Shown here one piece after another: positions 29,905-38,499 of a stretch of DNA of 64,000 nucleotides (within the stretch, counting starts at the first letter, position 1; each line of letters opens with the position of its first letter). A program made the translations under genes and the position numbers. The notes under the pieces are model-generated. The model was not told the DNA's origin and did no database searches. It saw only the letters and a list, made by a program, of their open reading frames with translations. Source of the stretch: Sphingobacterium sp. CZ-2 (lineage in GTDB: Bacteria; Bacteroidota; Bacteroidia; Sphingobacteriales; Sphingobacteriaceae); the NCBI RefSeq assembly GCF_004526235.1, contig NZ_CP038159.1, positions 2,542,001 through 2,606,000 on the forward strand, in the 5' to 3' direction.

Positions 29905-29950
29905 AAGCATAAAAGAGGGCTGAAATTAATTTCAGCCCTCTTTTATGCTT
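29905..29950. terminator. Bidirectional terminator
   Basis: A perfect 21-bp inverted repeat around TTAA: AAGCATAAAAGAGGGCTGAA on the left, its complement on the right, GC-rich core GAGGGCTGAAA flanked by A-run and T-run. It serves the convergent radical SAM and pyrophosphohydrolase genes. Confidence 0.92.
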
Positions 29951-30019
29951 TAAATGTAACTTAAACTTTTTCCATATTATTTACCTAAAACAAGTTTCCT
30001 TAAGTTAGCAGATAGCGAT

Positions 30020-30487
30020 CTATCGCTCCACAATAGACTTCAGATCCGCAGGAGAATAATAGATGGATTTCAAGGTCTTGTCATCGCCTTCACGGAACAC
30101 CAAATATTTACCATCAATTTCTTTATAATAAGAATCCACTCCTTTTGCTTTGTAGTGTGCTTGGGTTTCGATAGCTTCTTGTTCTGTTGTGCAGGCTTTG
30201 CTCATATTGGAACGCTGAACTTCATTGAATAGATCGTTGAATTTATCCTTCAATCCGAATTCCAGGATGGCACCCGACAATACATATTGAATATCGCAAA
30301 GGGCATCCGCAATTTCTACCAAATCCTTATCATCGATGGCCTCTTGAAGCTCTTTCAATTCTTCGGCAATCAGGGAAACTCGCAGCTTACATCGAGCTTC
30401 AGAAGGGATGGTTGGTTTATCTAGAATAGGATGTTGAAAGGTAGTATGGAACTCAGCAACTGAAGTTAAACATTTTGGGTCTGTCAT
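30020..30487 (-). CDS. MazG/PRA-PH-like nucleoside triphosphate pyrophosphohydrolase
   Basis: 155 residues, all-alpha. The Mg-binding signature of the MazG/phosphoribosyl-ATP pyrophosphohydrolase superfamily is visible: EELKELQEA (about residues 37-45) and, one helix later, EIADALCDIQYV (58-69), with the E-x-x-E and E-x-x-D metal ligands. The family hydrolyses NTPs or dNTPs to NMP and PPi, as housecleaning or in a pathway; the exact substrate cannot be told. The C-terminal part (100-155, KGVDSYYKEIDGKYLVFREGDDKTLKS) is an added segment seen in Bacteroidota members. It converges with the radical SAM gene on the 29905 terminator. Confidence 0.82.
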   Translation of the reverse strand: MTDPKCLTSVAEFHTTFQHPILDKPTIPSEARCKLRVSLIAEELKELQEAIDDKDLVEIADALCDIQYVLSGAILEFGLKDKFNDLFNEVQRSNMSKACTTEQEAIETQAHYKAKGVDSYYKEIDGKYLVFREGDDKTLKSIYYSPADLKSIVER

Positions 30488-30568
30488 AATAATTCAAATT
30501 TTATTAAAAATACAAAAGATAGCGGAATTTATGAAAAATGAAAGGCCATCAATTCCAGATTATACAAT

Positions 30569-30592
30569 AAAAAAAGGCACTTACGTGCCTTC
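30569..30592 (-). terminator. Terminator of the pseudouridine synthase gene
   Basis: Stem AGGCAC/GTGCCT with loop, followed on the minus strand by seven T. Six nt beyond the stop codon. Confidence 0.8.
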
Positions 30593-30597
30593 TTCTA

Positions 30598-32043
30598 TTA
30601 TTTCATTAAGTGTTTCAACTGTATGATTTCTTTATCATCCAAGTATCTCCAACGTCCGCGAGGAAGATCTTTTTTGGTCAGGTTCGCATAGACCACACGG
30701 TCCAATTTAACCACATCATAACCTAAAGATTCGAATATACGACGAACGATACGGTTTTTACCAGAGTGGATCTGAATGCCTACTTCACGTTTGGAAGCAC
30801 CCATTACATAACTCAGATCATCAGGTTTCACAAAACCATCTTCCAGTTCCACACCGAATTGGATCTTATTGAAATCACCTTGTGTAAGGCTCTTATCCAA
30901 CTCCACATTGTAGATCTTGCTGATGTTATTTCTTGGGTGGGATAATTTTTCCGCCAGGTTTCCGTCATTGGTCAACAACAGCAATCCTGTGGTATTTCTA
31001 TCCAAACGCCCAACCGGATAGATTCTTTCCTTGGTCGCTTTGGATACCAATTGCATCACTGTTTTGCGCTCCTGAGGATCATCCGTGGTGGTAATATAGT
31101 CCTTTGGTTTATTCAATAACACATAGACCATTTTCTCACGCTTCAAACGCTCATCATTGTATCTGATTTCGTCTTTTGCAGGATCTACCTTGGTACCTAA
31201 TTCCGTTACGGCAACACCGTTCACAGAAATTACACCGGCTTCGATCAATTCATCCGCTTTACGGCGTGAACAAATACCTGAATTGGCAATATAACGGTTC
31301 AAACGGATCAAGCCATCATCTTCAGGCTCAGCGAATGAACGCTCTTGCGCAGGTTTTCTTGTTCTATAAGTTGTTTTTCTGTCGCCACGATCTTCGCGCT
31401 TTCCAGAAAATTTACTGTCTCTGTCAAATTTCTTATACCCACCTTCAGAACGATCTCTTCCTTCTGAACGGTCGAATTTCTTATCCCGGTCGAATTTCTT
31501 GAAACCTGAATCTCTTCCTTCGGAACGATCAAATTTCTTGAATCCTCCTTCCGAACGGTCTCTTCCTTCGGAACGATCAAATTTCTTATCACGGTCGAAT
31601 TTCTTGAAACCTGATTCTCTTCCTTCCGAACGATCAAATTTCTTGAATCCTCCTTCAGATTTATCAAACTTCTTGAATCCTCCTTCTGAGCGATCTCTAC
31701 CTTCGGAACGATCAAATTTCTTATCGCGGTCGAATTTCTTGAAACCTGAATCTCTACCTTCTGATTTATCAAACTTTTTAAATCCACCTTCAGATTTATC
31801 AAATTTCTTAAATCCTCCTTCCGAACGATCGAATTTCTTGAATCCTCCATCACGGTTATCGGAGCGGCCAAATTTTTGGTCTCTATCGTTGTTACGGAAA
31901 TTGTCGGATGAATTACGGTTGGAATCTCTTTTTGCGTTAAAAGAACCTTTATCGGATCTTTTACGGTCTCCGAAGCTTTCTGAGTTGCTTCTGTTTTTTC
32001 TGGACTTGTCGTCTCGACTGTTCCTGTTGCTACTAAATGGCAT
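30598..32043 (-). CDS. RsuA/RluB-family 16S/23S rRNA pseudouridine synthase with repetitive disordered N-terminus
   Basis: 481 residues from the ATG at 32041-32043 (an in-frame TTG 9 nt upstream is less likely). The C-terminal half is complete: an S4 RNA-binding domain (IRLNRYIANSGICSRRKADELI), then the synthase core with catalytic D348 in GRLDRNTTG and the LLLLTNDG strand. RluB, which makes psi2605 in 23S, is the closest type. The first about 225 residues are low-complexity: K, R, D, G, S, F rich with many KKFD and SEG words, built from repeated units. Such tails are common on Bacteroidota RNA-binding proteins and may help RNA contact or condensation; that is inference. Confidence 0.9.
   Translation of the reverse strand: MPFSSNRNSRDDKSRKNRSNSESFGDRKRSDKGSFNAKRDSNRNSSDNFRNNDRDQKFGRSDNRDGGFKKFDRSEGGFKKFDKSEGGFKKFDKSEGRDSGFKKFDRDKKFDRSEGRDRSEGGFKKFDKSEGGFKKFDRSEGRESGFKKFDRDKKFDRSEGRDRSEGGFKKFDRSEGRDSGFKKFDRDKKFDRSEGRDRSEGGYKKFDRDSKFSGKREDRGDRKTTYRTRKPAQERSFAEPEDDGLIRLNRYIANSGICSRRKADELIEAGVISVNGVAVTELGTKVDPAKDEIRYNDERLKREKMVYVLLNKPKDYITTTDDPQERKTVMQLVSKATKERIYPVGRLDRNTTGLLLLTNDGNLAEKLSHPRNNISKIYNVELDKSLTQGDFNKIQFGVELEDGFVKPDDLSYVMGASKREVGIQIHSGKNRIVRRIFESLGYDVVKLDRVVYANLTKKDLPRGRWRYLDDKEIIQLKHLMK
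31430..31860 (-). repeat. Tandem coding repeats in the pseudouridine synthase N-terminus
   Basis: In DNA the word pair CGAATTTCTT/CAAATTTCTT recurs about a dozen times. In protein three near-identical long units run SEGRDSGFKKFDRDKKFDRS followed by EGRDRSEGGFKKFD, interspersed with shorter GGFKKFDKSE units. All repeats keep the frame. Confidence 0.85.
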
Positions 32044-32067
32044 AATTTTCAAAAAAAAATTGAGCTA

Positions 32068-32075
32068 CAAAGATA
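32068..32075 (-). promoter_or_regulatory. -7 promoter element for the pseudouridine synthase gene
   Basis: TATCTTTG on the minus strand, 24 nt before the ATG; exact TAnnTTTG match. Confidence 0.55.
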
Positions 32076-32183
32076 GCTATATTAATTGATTTTACTCTTT
32101 TTTATTTGTAAATGTTTCAATGTCCCTTATAAGGTGTGTTAGCGCCTCTTTAAACGGTTAAAAACTGTTAAAACTCATAACTA

Positions 32184-32215
32184 TTTGGTAGATAACAAAA
32201 TATGTCTTACCTTTG
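32184..32215 (+). promoter_or_regulatory. Promoter of the lytic transglycosylase gene
   Basis: TTTG at 32184-32187, a 20-nt spacer and TACCTTTG at 32208-32215, a full Bacteroidota promoter. The 65-nt leader that follows contains a small stem AGCTTG...CAAGCT (about 32218-32237). Confidence 0.7.
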
Positions 32216-32286
32216 GAGCTTGATTTTCACCAAGCTGTCTTTTGATCGGTATTTTACGCGTGGATAGGATAGCAGTAAGGGATTGA

Positions 32287-33024
32287 ATGATAAAAAAAAG
32301 AGTATTATGTTGTAGTGCACTTTTGACTGTAATGTTGTTGTCAAAACTGTACTCAAACCCACAGCCAGACATGGTTTCGGACCCTTTTAGAAAGGCGTTA
32401 AACCATTCAATGAAAACCAATGTAGCAACAACGTTGGCTGAATTGAAAAAGAATGAAAAGGATGATTTTTATTCGAGCATCTCATTCGCGAATGAAGAGA
32501 TTCCATTGGAACAAGAAAGCGTTAAGCGTAAATTGGACAAGTACCTGCGCAAGTTTTCTTATTTAGAGCGATCATCGCATCAGATTCATCGCAAGGCGGA
32601 CCAACTCCTACCTCGGATCGCCAAAATCCTCAAAAGCTATGGTATTCCCGACGATTTCAAATACATTGCGGTAGTTGAAAGTAGTCTGAATCCTGGAACT
32701 ACATCGCATAAAGGCGCAGGTGGTTATTGGCAATTCATGCCAGCTACTGCAAGGCTTTATGGATTACGTGTCAACGGCAAAGTGGATGATCGTTTAGACC
32801 TAACCAAATCTACCCATGCAGCAGCACGGTACCTGAAATCACTTTATAGTGAGTTTGGTGACTGGACCCTTGTAGCTGCAGCCTACAACGTGGGCGGTGG
32901 AAGCCTTCGCGGTTCTTTAAAAAGACAACGTAAGGACAACTATTACGACCTAAAATTAAATGCCGAAACAGCCGCTTATGTCTACAAAATCATCTCCATG
33001 AAGACGGTTTTGGAAAAAGGATAA
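32287..33024 (+). CDS. Lytic transglycosylase (SLT domain, MltD-like)
   Basis: 245 residues with an N-terminal signal-like hydrophobic segment (about 4-20). The SLT fold gives catalytic Glu131 in AVVESSLNP, the substrate-binding GYWQFMPATA (146-155) and the AAAYNVGGG motif. It cleaves peptidoglycan glycan strands non-hydrolytically in the periplasm. Unlike E. coli MltD it lacks C-terminal LysM repeats and has no lipobox. It has its own promoter and a terminator 36 nt after the stop. Confidence 0.9.
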   Translation: MIKKRVLCCSALLTVMLLSKLYSNPQPDMVSDPFRKALNHSMKTNVATTLAELKKNEKDDFYSSISFANEEIPLEQESVKRKLDKYLRKFSYLERSSHQIHRKADQLLPRIAKILKSYGIPDDFKYIAVVESSLNPGTTSHKGAGGYWQFMPATARLYGLRVNGKVDDRLDLTKSTHAAARYLKSLYSEFGDWTLVAAAYNVGGGSLRGSLKRQRKDNYYDLKLNAETAAYVYKIISMKTVLEKG

Positions 33025-33060
33025 GCCCTCAAGAAGAACAATCTTATTTATTATATATGC

Positions 33061-33088
33061 AAGGAAACCCAAAAGGTTTCCTTTTTCT
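33061..33088 (+). terminator. Terminator of the lytic transglycosylase gene
   Basis: AAGGAAACC-N5-GGTTTCCTT followed by TTTC; 36 nt after the stop. The rest of the 341-bp gap to ccoNO holds the dyad and promoter described separately; nothing else is seen at 33089-33272. Confidence 0.85.
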
Positions 33089-33272
33089 ATTTATTCCTTT
33101 CTGAAAAGTAAACAAATTTTACCCTGTCATAGAAATGTCACGAAAATCTTCTGTCATGTTGGTAAATTTAAAAAGTGTTTATTAAATTTATTAGTGATTG
33201 CGTAGCACATCTAACCAATGAAAACGGAAAAATAACCTGCCTATGGCCAATCTGAGCGCATAACTTAAAAAA

Positions 33273-33286
33273 GTGATTCATATCAT
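33273..33286. promoter_or_regulatory. FNR/CRP-like operator of the cbb3 oxidase operon
   Basis: GTGATTCATATCAT has the form GTGAT-N4-ATCAT, differing in one outer base from the arms of the perfect dyad before the hemN operon. Its centre is 52.5 nt before the -7 element, against 51.5 nt at the hemN operon. I infer the same regulator binds both. Confidence 0.6.
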
Positions 33287-33331
33287 TATTTCTTGCTTCC
33301 TATTATCATTAGAATGTCATCGTGATACTGC

Positions 33332-33339
33332 TACTTTTG
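33332..33339 (+). promoter_or_regulatory. -7 promoter element of the cco operon
   Basis: TACTTTTG (TAnnTTTG), 26 nt before the ccoNO ATG. No clear -33 TTG at the standard spacing, as expected for an activated promoter. Confidence 0.6.
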
Positions 33340-33365
33340 AACAAGTTAACTTAATATAAAGAATA

Positions 33366-35513
33366 ATGCAGGTAGAGCAATTTAATTATGACAACAAGAT
33401 TGTCAGAGATTTTGGAATCGCGACTGTAATCTGGGGAATCATCGGTATGACGGTCGGCCTAATCGCTGCATGTCAGCTGGTATGGCCGGAAGTCAACTTC
33501 GGGTTGCAGTTTACAACATTTGGTCGGATTAGACCATTGCACACCAATGCTGTGATTTTTGCGTTTGTGGGAAATGCAATCTTCATGGGAGCTTATTACT
33601 CCATGCAACGGGTGCTAAAAGCTAGGATGTTTAGCGATATGCTAAGTAAAATCCATTTCTGGGGATGGCAATTAATCATTGTAGCCTCCGCAATTACCCT
33701 TCCTCTAGGTCTGACCACTTCGCATGAATATGCGGAAATGGAATGGCCGATCGATTTAGCCATTACCATTATCTGGGTGGTTTTTGGTGTTAACATGTTC
33801 GGTACGATTATTAAACGTAGAGAACGTCATATGTATGTAGCCGTTTGGTTCTACATTGCCACGTTTGTAACCGTTGCTGTACTGCATATTGTTAACTCTG
33901 TACAGTTGCCAATTTCGATGTGGAAGAGTTATTACGTTTATGCAGGTGTTCAGGATGCCTTGGTGCAGTGGTGGTATGGCCACAATGCGGTTGCATTCTT
34001 CTTGACTACCCCATTCTTAGGGATGATGTACTATTTCTTACCTAAGATGGCTAACCGTCCTGTTTATTCTTATAAATTAAGTATCCTTCACTTTTGGTCG
34101 TTAATCTTTATCTATATCTGGGCAGGTCCTCACCACTTGTTGTATACCTCGCTACCGAGCTGGGTACAATCTTTAGGTGTGGTCTTCTCGATCATGTTGA
34201 TCGCCCCAAGTTGGGGAGGTATGATCAATGGTCTATTGACCCTTCGTGGAGCATGGGATAAAGTTCGTACAGAACCTACCTTAAAATTCATGGTAGTCGC
34301 ATTGACCTGTTATGGTATGGCTACTTTTGAAGGGCCGATGCTATCCCTAAAACAAGTAAATGCGATTGCGCACTTTACCGACTGGATCGTTGCCCACGTT
34401 CACGTAGGTGCTCTAGGTTGGAACGGATTCATGACCTTCGCCATTTTATATTGGTTGATCCCTAGAATCTATAGAACTCAACTATATTCTAAGAAATTGG
34501 CGAATACCCACTTCTGGATCGGTACATTAGGTATTCTTTTCTACGCTATCCCGATGTATTGGGCAGCTGTTGTACAAGGTTTGATGTGGAAGGACTTTAC
34601 ACCAGAAGGTGTATTGAAATATCCTAACTTCTTGGCAACAACCTTAGAGATTCTTCCAATGCACATGATGCGTGCGGTAGGTGGTTTATTGTACTTATCT
34701 GGAGTAATCCTGATGACCTACAACTTGGTGAAAACCATTAAAACAGGATCGCTATTGGCTGATGAGCCTGCTGAAGCACCAGCTCTAGAACCAGTAGTGG
34801 TTACAGAAAGAGCACAACACCGTCGTTTAGAGCGTAAGCCGCTTTTATTCATGGTGCTATCCTTGATCGCTATCTTGATTGGTGGTTTGGTAGAGATGAT
34901 CCCAACTTTTACGGTCAGCAGTAATATTCCGAAGATCGAATCGGTTAAACCTTATACCGCCCTGGAATTGACCGGAAGGGATCTGTATATCCGTGAGGGA
35001 TGTGTTAACTGTCACTCACAAACTATCCGCCCATTCCGTTCGGAGACCGCTCGTTACGGCGAGTATTCCAAAGCAGGGGAGTTCATTTACGATATGCCAT
35101 TCCTTTGGGGATCGAAACGTACAGGACCAGATTTACACCGTATCGGTGGCAAGTATCCACATAAATGGCATTATGACCATATGTTGGATCCGACCATCAC
35201 ATCACCGGGAAGTATCATGCCTCCATACCCATGGTTGATCGATCAGGAGATCAGTTATAAATACTTAACTGCGAAAATGAAAGCCATGAGAAATCTAGGT
35301 GTTCCGTATAGTGATGACGAGGTGATCAACGCTGTTGAACATGCGCAGGCACAGGCAGCAGCCATTACGAAAGACCTTGCGGCCAACCAGGTTCAAGTAG
35401 AACCTACGAAGGAAATTGTAGCCATGATCGCTTACCTACAACGTTTAGGTACGGATATTAAAGCTGCTCCAGCGAAAAAAGAGGAAGCAGCAGCATCAAA
35501 TGGTTCTAATTAA
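33366..35513 (+). CDS. ccoNO: cbb3-type cytochrome c oxidase, fused subunits I and II (CcoN-CcoO)
   Basis: 715 residues. The first about 470 are the CcoN heme-copper subunit with 12 or more helices: H59 in RPLHTNAV (low-spin heme), WYGHNAV and GPHHLLY (CuB ligands), HVHVGALGWNG (heme ligands). From about residue 490 a second anchor helix leads to the CcoO cytochrome c domain with C546-x2-C549-H550 (CVNCH) and the conserved TIRPFRSET and MPPYPWL segments. The NO fusion is the usual Bacteroidota form. The enzyme reduces O2 to water with high affinity at the inner membrane. First gene of the oxidase operon, behind an FNR-like dyad. Confidence 0.97.
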   Translation: MQVEQFNYDNKIVRDFGIATVIWGIIGMTVGLIAACQLVWPEVNFGLQFTTFGRIRPLHTNAVIFAFVGNAIFMGAYYSMQRVLKARMFSDMLSKIHFWGWQLIIVASAITLPLGLTTSHEYAEMEWPIDLAITIIWVVFGVNMFGTIIKRRERHMYVAVWFYIATFVTVAVLHIVNSVQLPISMWKSYYVYAGVQDALVQWWYGHNAVAFFLTTPFLGMMYYFLPKMANRPVYSYKLSILHFWSLIFIYIWAGPHHLLYTSLPSWVQSLGVVFSIMLIAPSWGGMINGLLTLRGAWDKVRTEPTLKFMVVALTCYGMATFEGPMLSLKQVNAIAHFTDWIVAHVHVGALGWNGFMTFAILYWLIPRIYRTQLYSKKLANTHFWIGTLGILFYAIPMYWAAVVQGLMWKDFTPEGVLKYPNFLATTLEILPMHMMRAVGGLLYLSGVILMTYNLVKTIKTGSLLADEPAEAPALEPVVVTERAQHRRLERKPLLFMVLSLIAILIGGLVEMIPTFTVSSNIPKIESVKPYTALELTGRDLYIREGCVNCHSQTIRPFRSETARYGEYSKAGEFIYDMPFLWGSKRTGPDLHRIGGKYPHKWHYDHMLDPTITSPGSIMPPYPWLIDQEISYKYLTAKMKAMRNLGVPYSDDEVINAVEHAQAQAAAITKDLAANQVQVEPTKEIVAMIAYLQRLGTDIKAAPAKKEEAAASNGSN

Positions 35514-35537
35514 TGACTATCTAAAAAATTAAAAGCT

Positions 35538-35729
35538 ATGTGGAAGCAAATTACTGACTTACATGGGGACGAGATTTATATGATAATCTCCTTGTTGATC
35601 TTCTTAACATTCTTCATTGCGGTTTCGATCATGTTGATCCGGATGAAAAAGAGCTTTGTTGATTACATGAAAGAACTACCGTTTGAGGAGTCTGAAAATG
35701 AATTGAAGAACTTACCTGAATCGAAATAA
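35538..35729 (+). CDS. ccoQ: Small cbb3 oxidase subunit, CcoQ/FixQ-like
   Basis: 63 residues with one transmembrane helix (about 16-36, MIISLLIFLTFFIAVSIMLI) and a charged C-terminal tail (KKSFVDYMKELPFEES). CcoQ proteins are short, single-helix and poorly conserved; they stabilise the oxidase. The call rests mainly on its place between ccoNO (24 nt upstream) and ccoP (2 nt downstream). Confidence 0.8.
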   Translation: MWKQITDLHGDEIYMIISLLIFLTFFIAVSIMLIRMKKSFVDYMKELPFEESENELKNLPESK

Positions 35730-35731
35730 TT

Positions 35732-36640
35732 ATGAATTTTATAGTATTATTGGCAGACGCGGCACCCTCAACTGATATGACATTGGGGACCGGGAATATG
35801 TACAACGATATCTTTTACTTGGTTGTGTTCCTGGTGTTGTTAGCTGTTTTGATAGCGGCCATTGCCATCAATCGTGCCTTACGTTCCATGCTAAAGGTGA
35901 CTATGCCGGAGGTGGTAAAAGAGGAAACTCGTTTAGCAGCGGAGAGAAAGGCAGCACGCAAGAATTACTGGCGTGGCGCGTGGAACTATTTCATGGGGCT
36001 AAAACCTATGGAGCAAGAAAAAGAATTGGTTATCGATCATGAATACGATGGTATCCAAGAATTGAACAATCCCATCCCGGTATGGTTCAACGCCTTGTTC
36101 TATTCCACCTGTTTATTCGCGGTGGTCTATCTATTGATCTACCAAGTCTTTGGTATCGGTTTGAACCAGGATCAGGAGTATGAGCAGGAAATGGCAAAAG
36201 CAGAAACCGAGAAACAGGCGTTCCTTGCGCAATCAGCCAATCTTTTTGATGAGAATTCCATCACCATCGATGAAACAGGGATGTTGGCAGCCAATGGTAA
36301 AGCGATCTTTGCCACCAACTGTGTAGCCTGTCATGGTGGAGCGGGTGAAGGCGGAATCGGTCCTAACTTAGCCGACCGTTTCTGGATCCACGGTGGGGAG
36401 ATCAAGGACATCTTTAAGACCGTAAAATACGGTGTGCCTGATAAGGGAATGGTGCCTTGGGAACAAACATTGACCCCAGCACAGATTGCAGAGGTAAGTA
36501 ATTACATCATAACTTTAAGGGATACCAAACCTGCCAATCCAAAAGGAGCAGAAGGTCCTGAGGTGGTGAAGTATGAAAGTGAAGGAGGGTCTGCTTCCTC
36601 AGAAGCAGCAGCGACTGATAGCACAGCCACTGCAAATTAA
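35732..36640 (+). CDS. ccoP: cbb3 oxidase subunit III, mono-heme cytochrome c (CcoP)
   Basis: 302 residues. Two membrane segments (about 26-48 and 123-143); between them the FixP N-terminal motif (HEYDGIQELNNPIPVWF), which is diagnostic. A single heme c site C197-x2-C200-H201 (CVACH) lies in the periplasmic domain, with MVPW providing a likely Met ligand. Proteobacterial CcoP has two hemes; one is usual here. A Ser/Ala/Thr-rich tail ends the protein. It passes electrons from soluble or membrane cytochrome c to CcoO. Confidence 0.94.
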   Translation: MNFIVLLADAAPSTDMTLGTGNMYNDIFYLVVFLVLLAVLIAAIAINRALRSMLKVTMPEVVKEETRLAAERKAARKNYWRGAWNYFMGLKPMEQEKELVIDHEYDGIQELNNPIPVWFNALFYSTCLFAVVYLLIYQVFGIGLNQDQEYEQEMAKAETEKQAFLAQSANLFDENSITIDETGMLAANGKAIFATNCVACHGGAGEGGIGPNLADRFWIHGGEIKDIFKTVKYGVPDKGMVPWEQTLTPAQIAEVSNYIITLRDTKPANPKGAEGPEVVKYESEGGSASSEAAATDSTATAN

Positions 36641-36666
36641 TCAAACAAATTTGTATCAATAATATC

Positions 36667-38064
36667 ATGGGAATAGTAGTAAGTGAAGCCGGAAAACCAA
36701 ATCAACCTGAAAAATCGAAAAGACAATGGATCTACGCCAAAAAGCCTGGCGGTAAGCTCTATAACTATCGACAGGTGGTCGGTTATGGCTTACTACTATT
36801 CTTTTTCTTAGGACCCATCATTAAAATAAATGGAAATCCTTTCTTGATGTTCAACATCGTAGAAAGGAAATTCTCCATATTTGGGAACCTATTCTATCCA
36901 CAGGATTTCCATATCTTCCTTTTTGGAATGCTCATCGTGATGGTGTGCATCGTGCTGTTCACCGCGGTGTATGGCCGAGTCTGGTGTGGTTGGACTTGTC
37001 CGCAGACCATTTTTATGGAACTGATCTTCCGACGGGTTGAATACCTTATCGAAGGAGACTGGACACAACAAAAGAAATTGAATGAAGGTCCGGATACCGA
37101 TGCGAAAGCCTGGAAGAAAGTGCTCAAACACAGTATCTTTCTGCTGATATCCTTTGCCATTTCCAATCTGTTTCTCGCCTACATCATCGGCGCAGATGCT
37201 TTACTCAAAATAGCAACCGATCCTATCGATCAACATATCGTTGGGTTCCTATCCATCCTTGTCTTTACCTTGGTCTTTTACTTTGTGTTTGCCTTTGTTA
37301 GGGAAATCGTCTGTACCCGGATTTGTCCTTATGGAAGATTACAGGGTGTATTATTGGATGATAATTCGGTAACTGTTGCCTACAATACGGCAAGGGGAGA
37401 ACCCAGAGGAAAAATCAAAAAAGGGGATGATACCCCGAAAGGCGATTGTATTGATTGCCATTTGTGTGTACATGTTTGTCCTACGGGGATTGACATCCGC
37501 AAAGGCCCTCAATTGGAATGTGTTTCCTGTACGGCATGTATCGATGTCTGTGATGCTGTAATGGATAAGATCGATAAACCTAGAAGGTTGATCGGATTTT
37601 ATACCCTGGCACAAGCCGAAGGAAAGGAAAGCATAGCAGAAAGCAAAAAGAAAAACACCCGTACTTGGGTTTATACATTGATTTTGCTGGTATTAATGGG
37701 TATCTTCGGGTTTATGATTTTCAGCCGTTCGGATGTGGATGGTAGGCTTCTGCGCGCAAAGGGTAGTACCTATCAATTAAAGGACGATGGAACAGTATCT
37801 AACCTGTATACCTTAGAAGTATTGAACAAGACGAGTAAGGATATTGATTTCGAGCTGGTAAGTCCTGATCCTGGTGTAAGGATCCAGATCGTGAATCCTA
37901 TTTCGCATTTGGCGAAAGAAGGAAGCGCAAAATTAAGTCTTTTCCTGATCAGGGATCAGAAAGATATCAAGACGTATAAATCTGATATTAAAGTGGATAT
38001 TAAAGCAGGAGATAAGGTGATAGACCAAATGGAAACCACCTTTATTGCTCCACCTAAAAAATAA
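36667..38064 (+). CDS. ccoG: Cytochrome c oxidase accessory protein CcoG (FixG/RdxA)
   Basis: 465 residues with several membrane helices in the N-terminal half and one near 335-355. Two ferredoxin-type [4Fe-4S] motifs are clear: C261-x2-C264-x2-C267-x3-C271 and C285-x2-C288-x2-C291-x3-C295; additional Cys occur in WCGWTCPQ and CTRICPYG in the membrane part. An Ig-like FixG C-terminal domain follows. CcoG acts as a Cu(II) reductase supplying Cu(I) for the oxidase in studied bacteria. Starts 26 nt after ccoP. Confidence 0.95.
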   Translation: MGIVVSEAGKPNQPEKSKRQWIYAKKPGGKLYNYRQVVGYGLLLFFFLGPIIKINGNPFLMFNIVERKFSIFGNLFYPQDFHIFLFGMLIVMVCIVLFTAVYGRVWCGWTCPQTIFMELIFRRVEYLIEGDWTQQKKLNEGPDTDAKAWKKVLKHSIFLLISFAISNLFLAYIIGADALLKIATDPIDQHIVGFLSILVFTLVFYFVFAFVREIVCTRICPYGRLQGVLLDDNSVTVAYNTARGEPRGKIKKGDDTPKGDCIDCHLCVHVCPTGIDIRKGPQLECVSCTACIDVCDAVMDKIDKPRRLIGFYTLAQAEGKESIAESKKKNTRTWVYTLILLVLMGIFGFMIFSRSDVDGRLLRAKGSTYQLKDDGTVSNLYTLEVLNKTSKDIDFELVSPDPGVRIQIVNPISHLAKEGSAKLSLFLIRDQKDIKTYKSDIKVDIKAGDKVIDQMETTFIAPPKK

Positions 38065-38069
38065 ATAAA

Positions 38070-38495
38070 ATGAACTGGGGTTATAAAATAGTTTTTGGAT
38101 TAGGGGCCTTTATGCTTTTCATAGTTGGCGCCGGTGTGTATATGGTCAGTAATGATTCCGATTCGTTGGTAGATCCTGATTATTATGAAAAGGGATTAAA
38201 TTATGATGATACCTATCATAAAAAAGAAAACCTGCTGAATCACGAGGCGAAGCCTAACATGCAGGTGACGAAGGATACATTGACCATCACATTTGTGGCT
38301 GTAGGAAATAAAGGTAATTTAAATTTCAAGCGACCGGATAATGGGAAGCTTGATAAAACCCTTCCTTTTGCTACCCAGACCAACCAGTTCAAATTGCCTT
38401 TGTCGAGTTTTGAGAAAGGGAATTGGAATGTAGAGATCGATTGGAAGAATGGTGACCTGGATTACCTTTCTGACCAGGCACTTTTTATACAGTAA
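38070..38495 (+). CDS. ccoH: FixH/CcoH family oxidase assembly protein
   Basis: 141 residues: one N-terminal membrane helix (about 5-25), then a conserved acidic segment (VDPDYYEKGLNYDDTYHKKENL) and a beta-rich periplasmic domain. The D-P-D-Y-Y-E-K-G-L-x-Y motif is typical of FixH. It is needed for stable cbb3 assembly. Starts 5 nt after ccoG and ends 4 nt before the next gene. Confidence 0.9.
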   Translation: MNWGYKIVFGLGAFMLFIVGAGVYMVSNDSDSLVDPDYYEKGLNYDDTYHKKENLLNHEAKPNMQVTKDTLTITFVAVGNKGNLNFKRPDNGKLDKTLPFATQTNQFKLPLSSFEKGNWNVEIDWKNGDLDYLSDQALFIQ

Positions 38496-38499
38496 CAAG

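Noticed and set aside
31499..32089. 196-codon plus-strand frame rich in SNFL/PSERS
   Set aside because: It is the complement of the tandem repeats in the pseudouridine synthase N-terminus; its repetitiveness follows from the real gene on the other strand.
38449..38499. N-terminal extension of the TauE/SafE-like protein
   Set aside because: It overlaps the end of ccoH in another frame and would put a basic segment before the conserved first helix.
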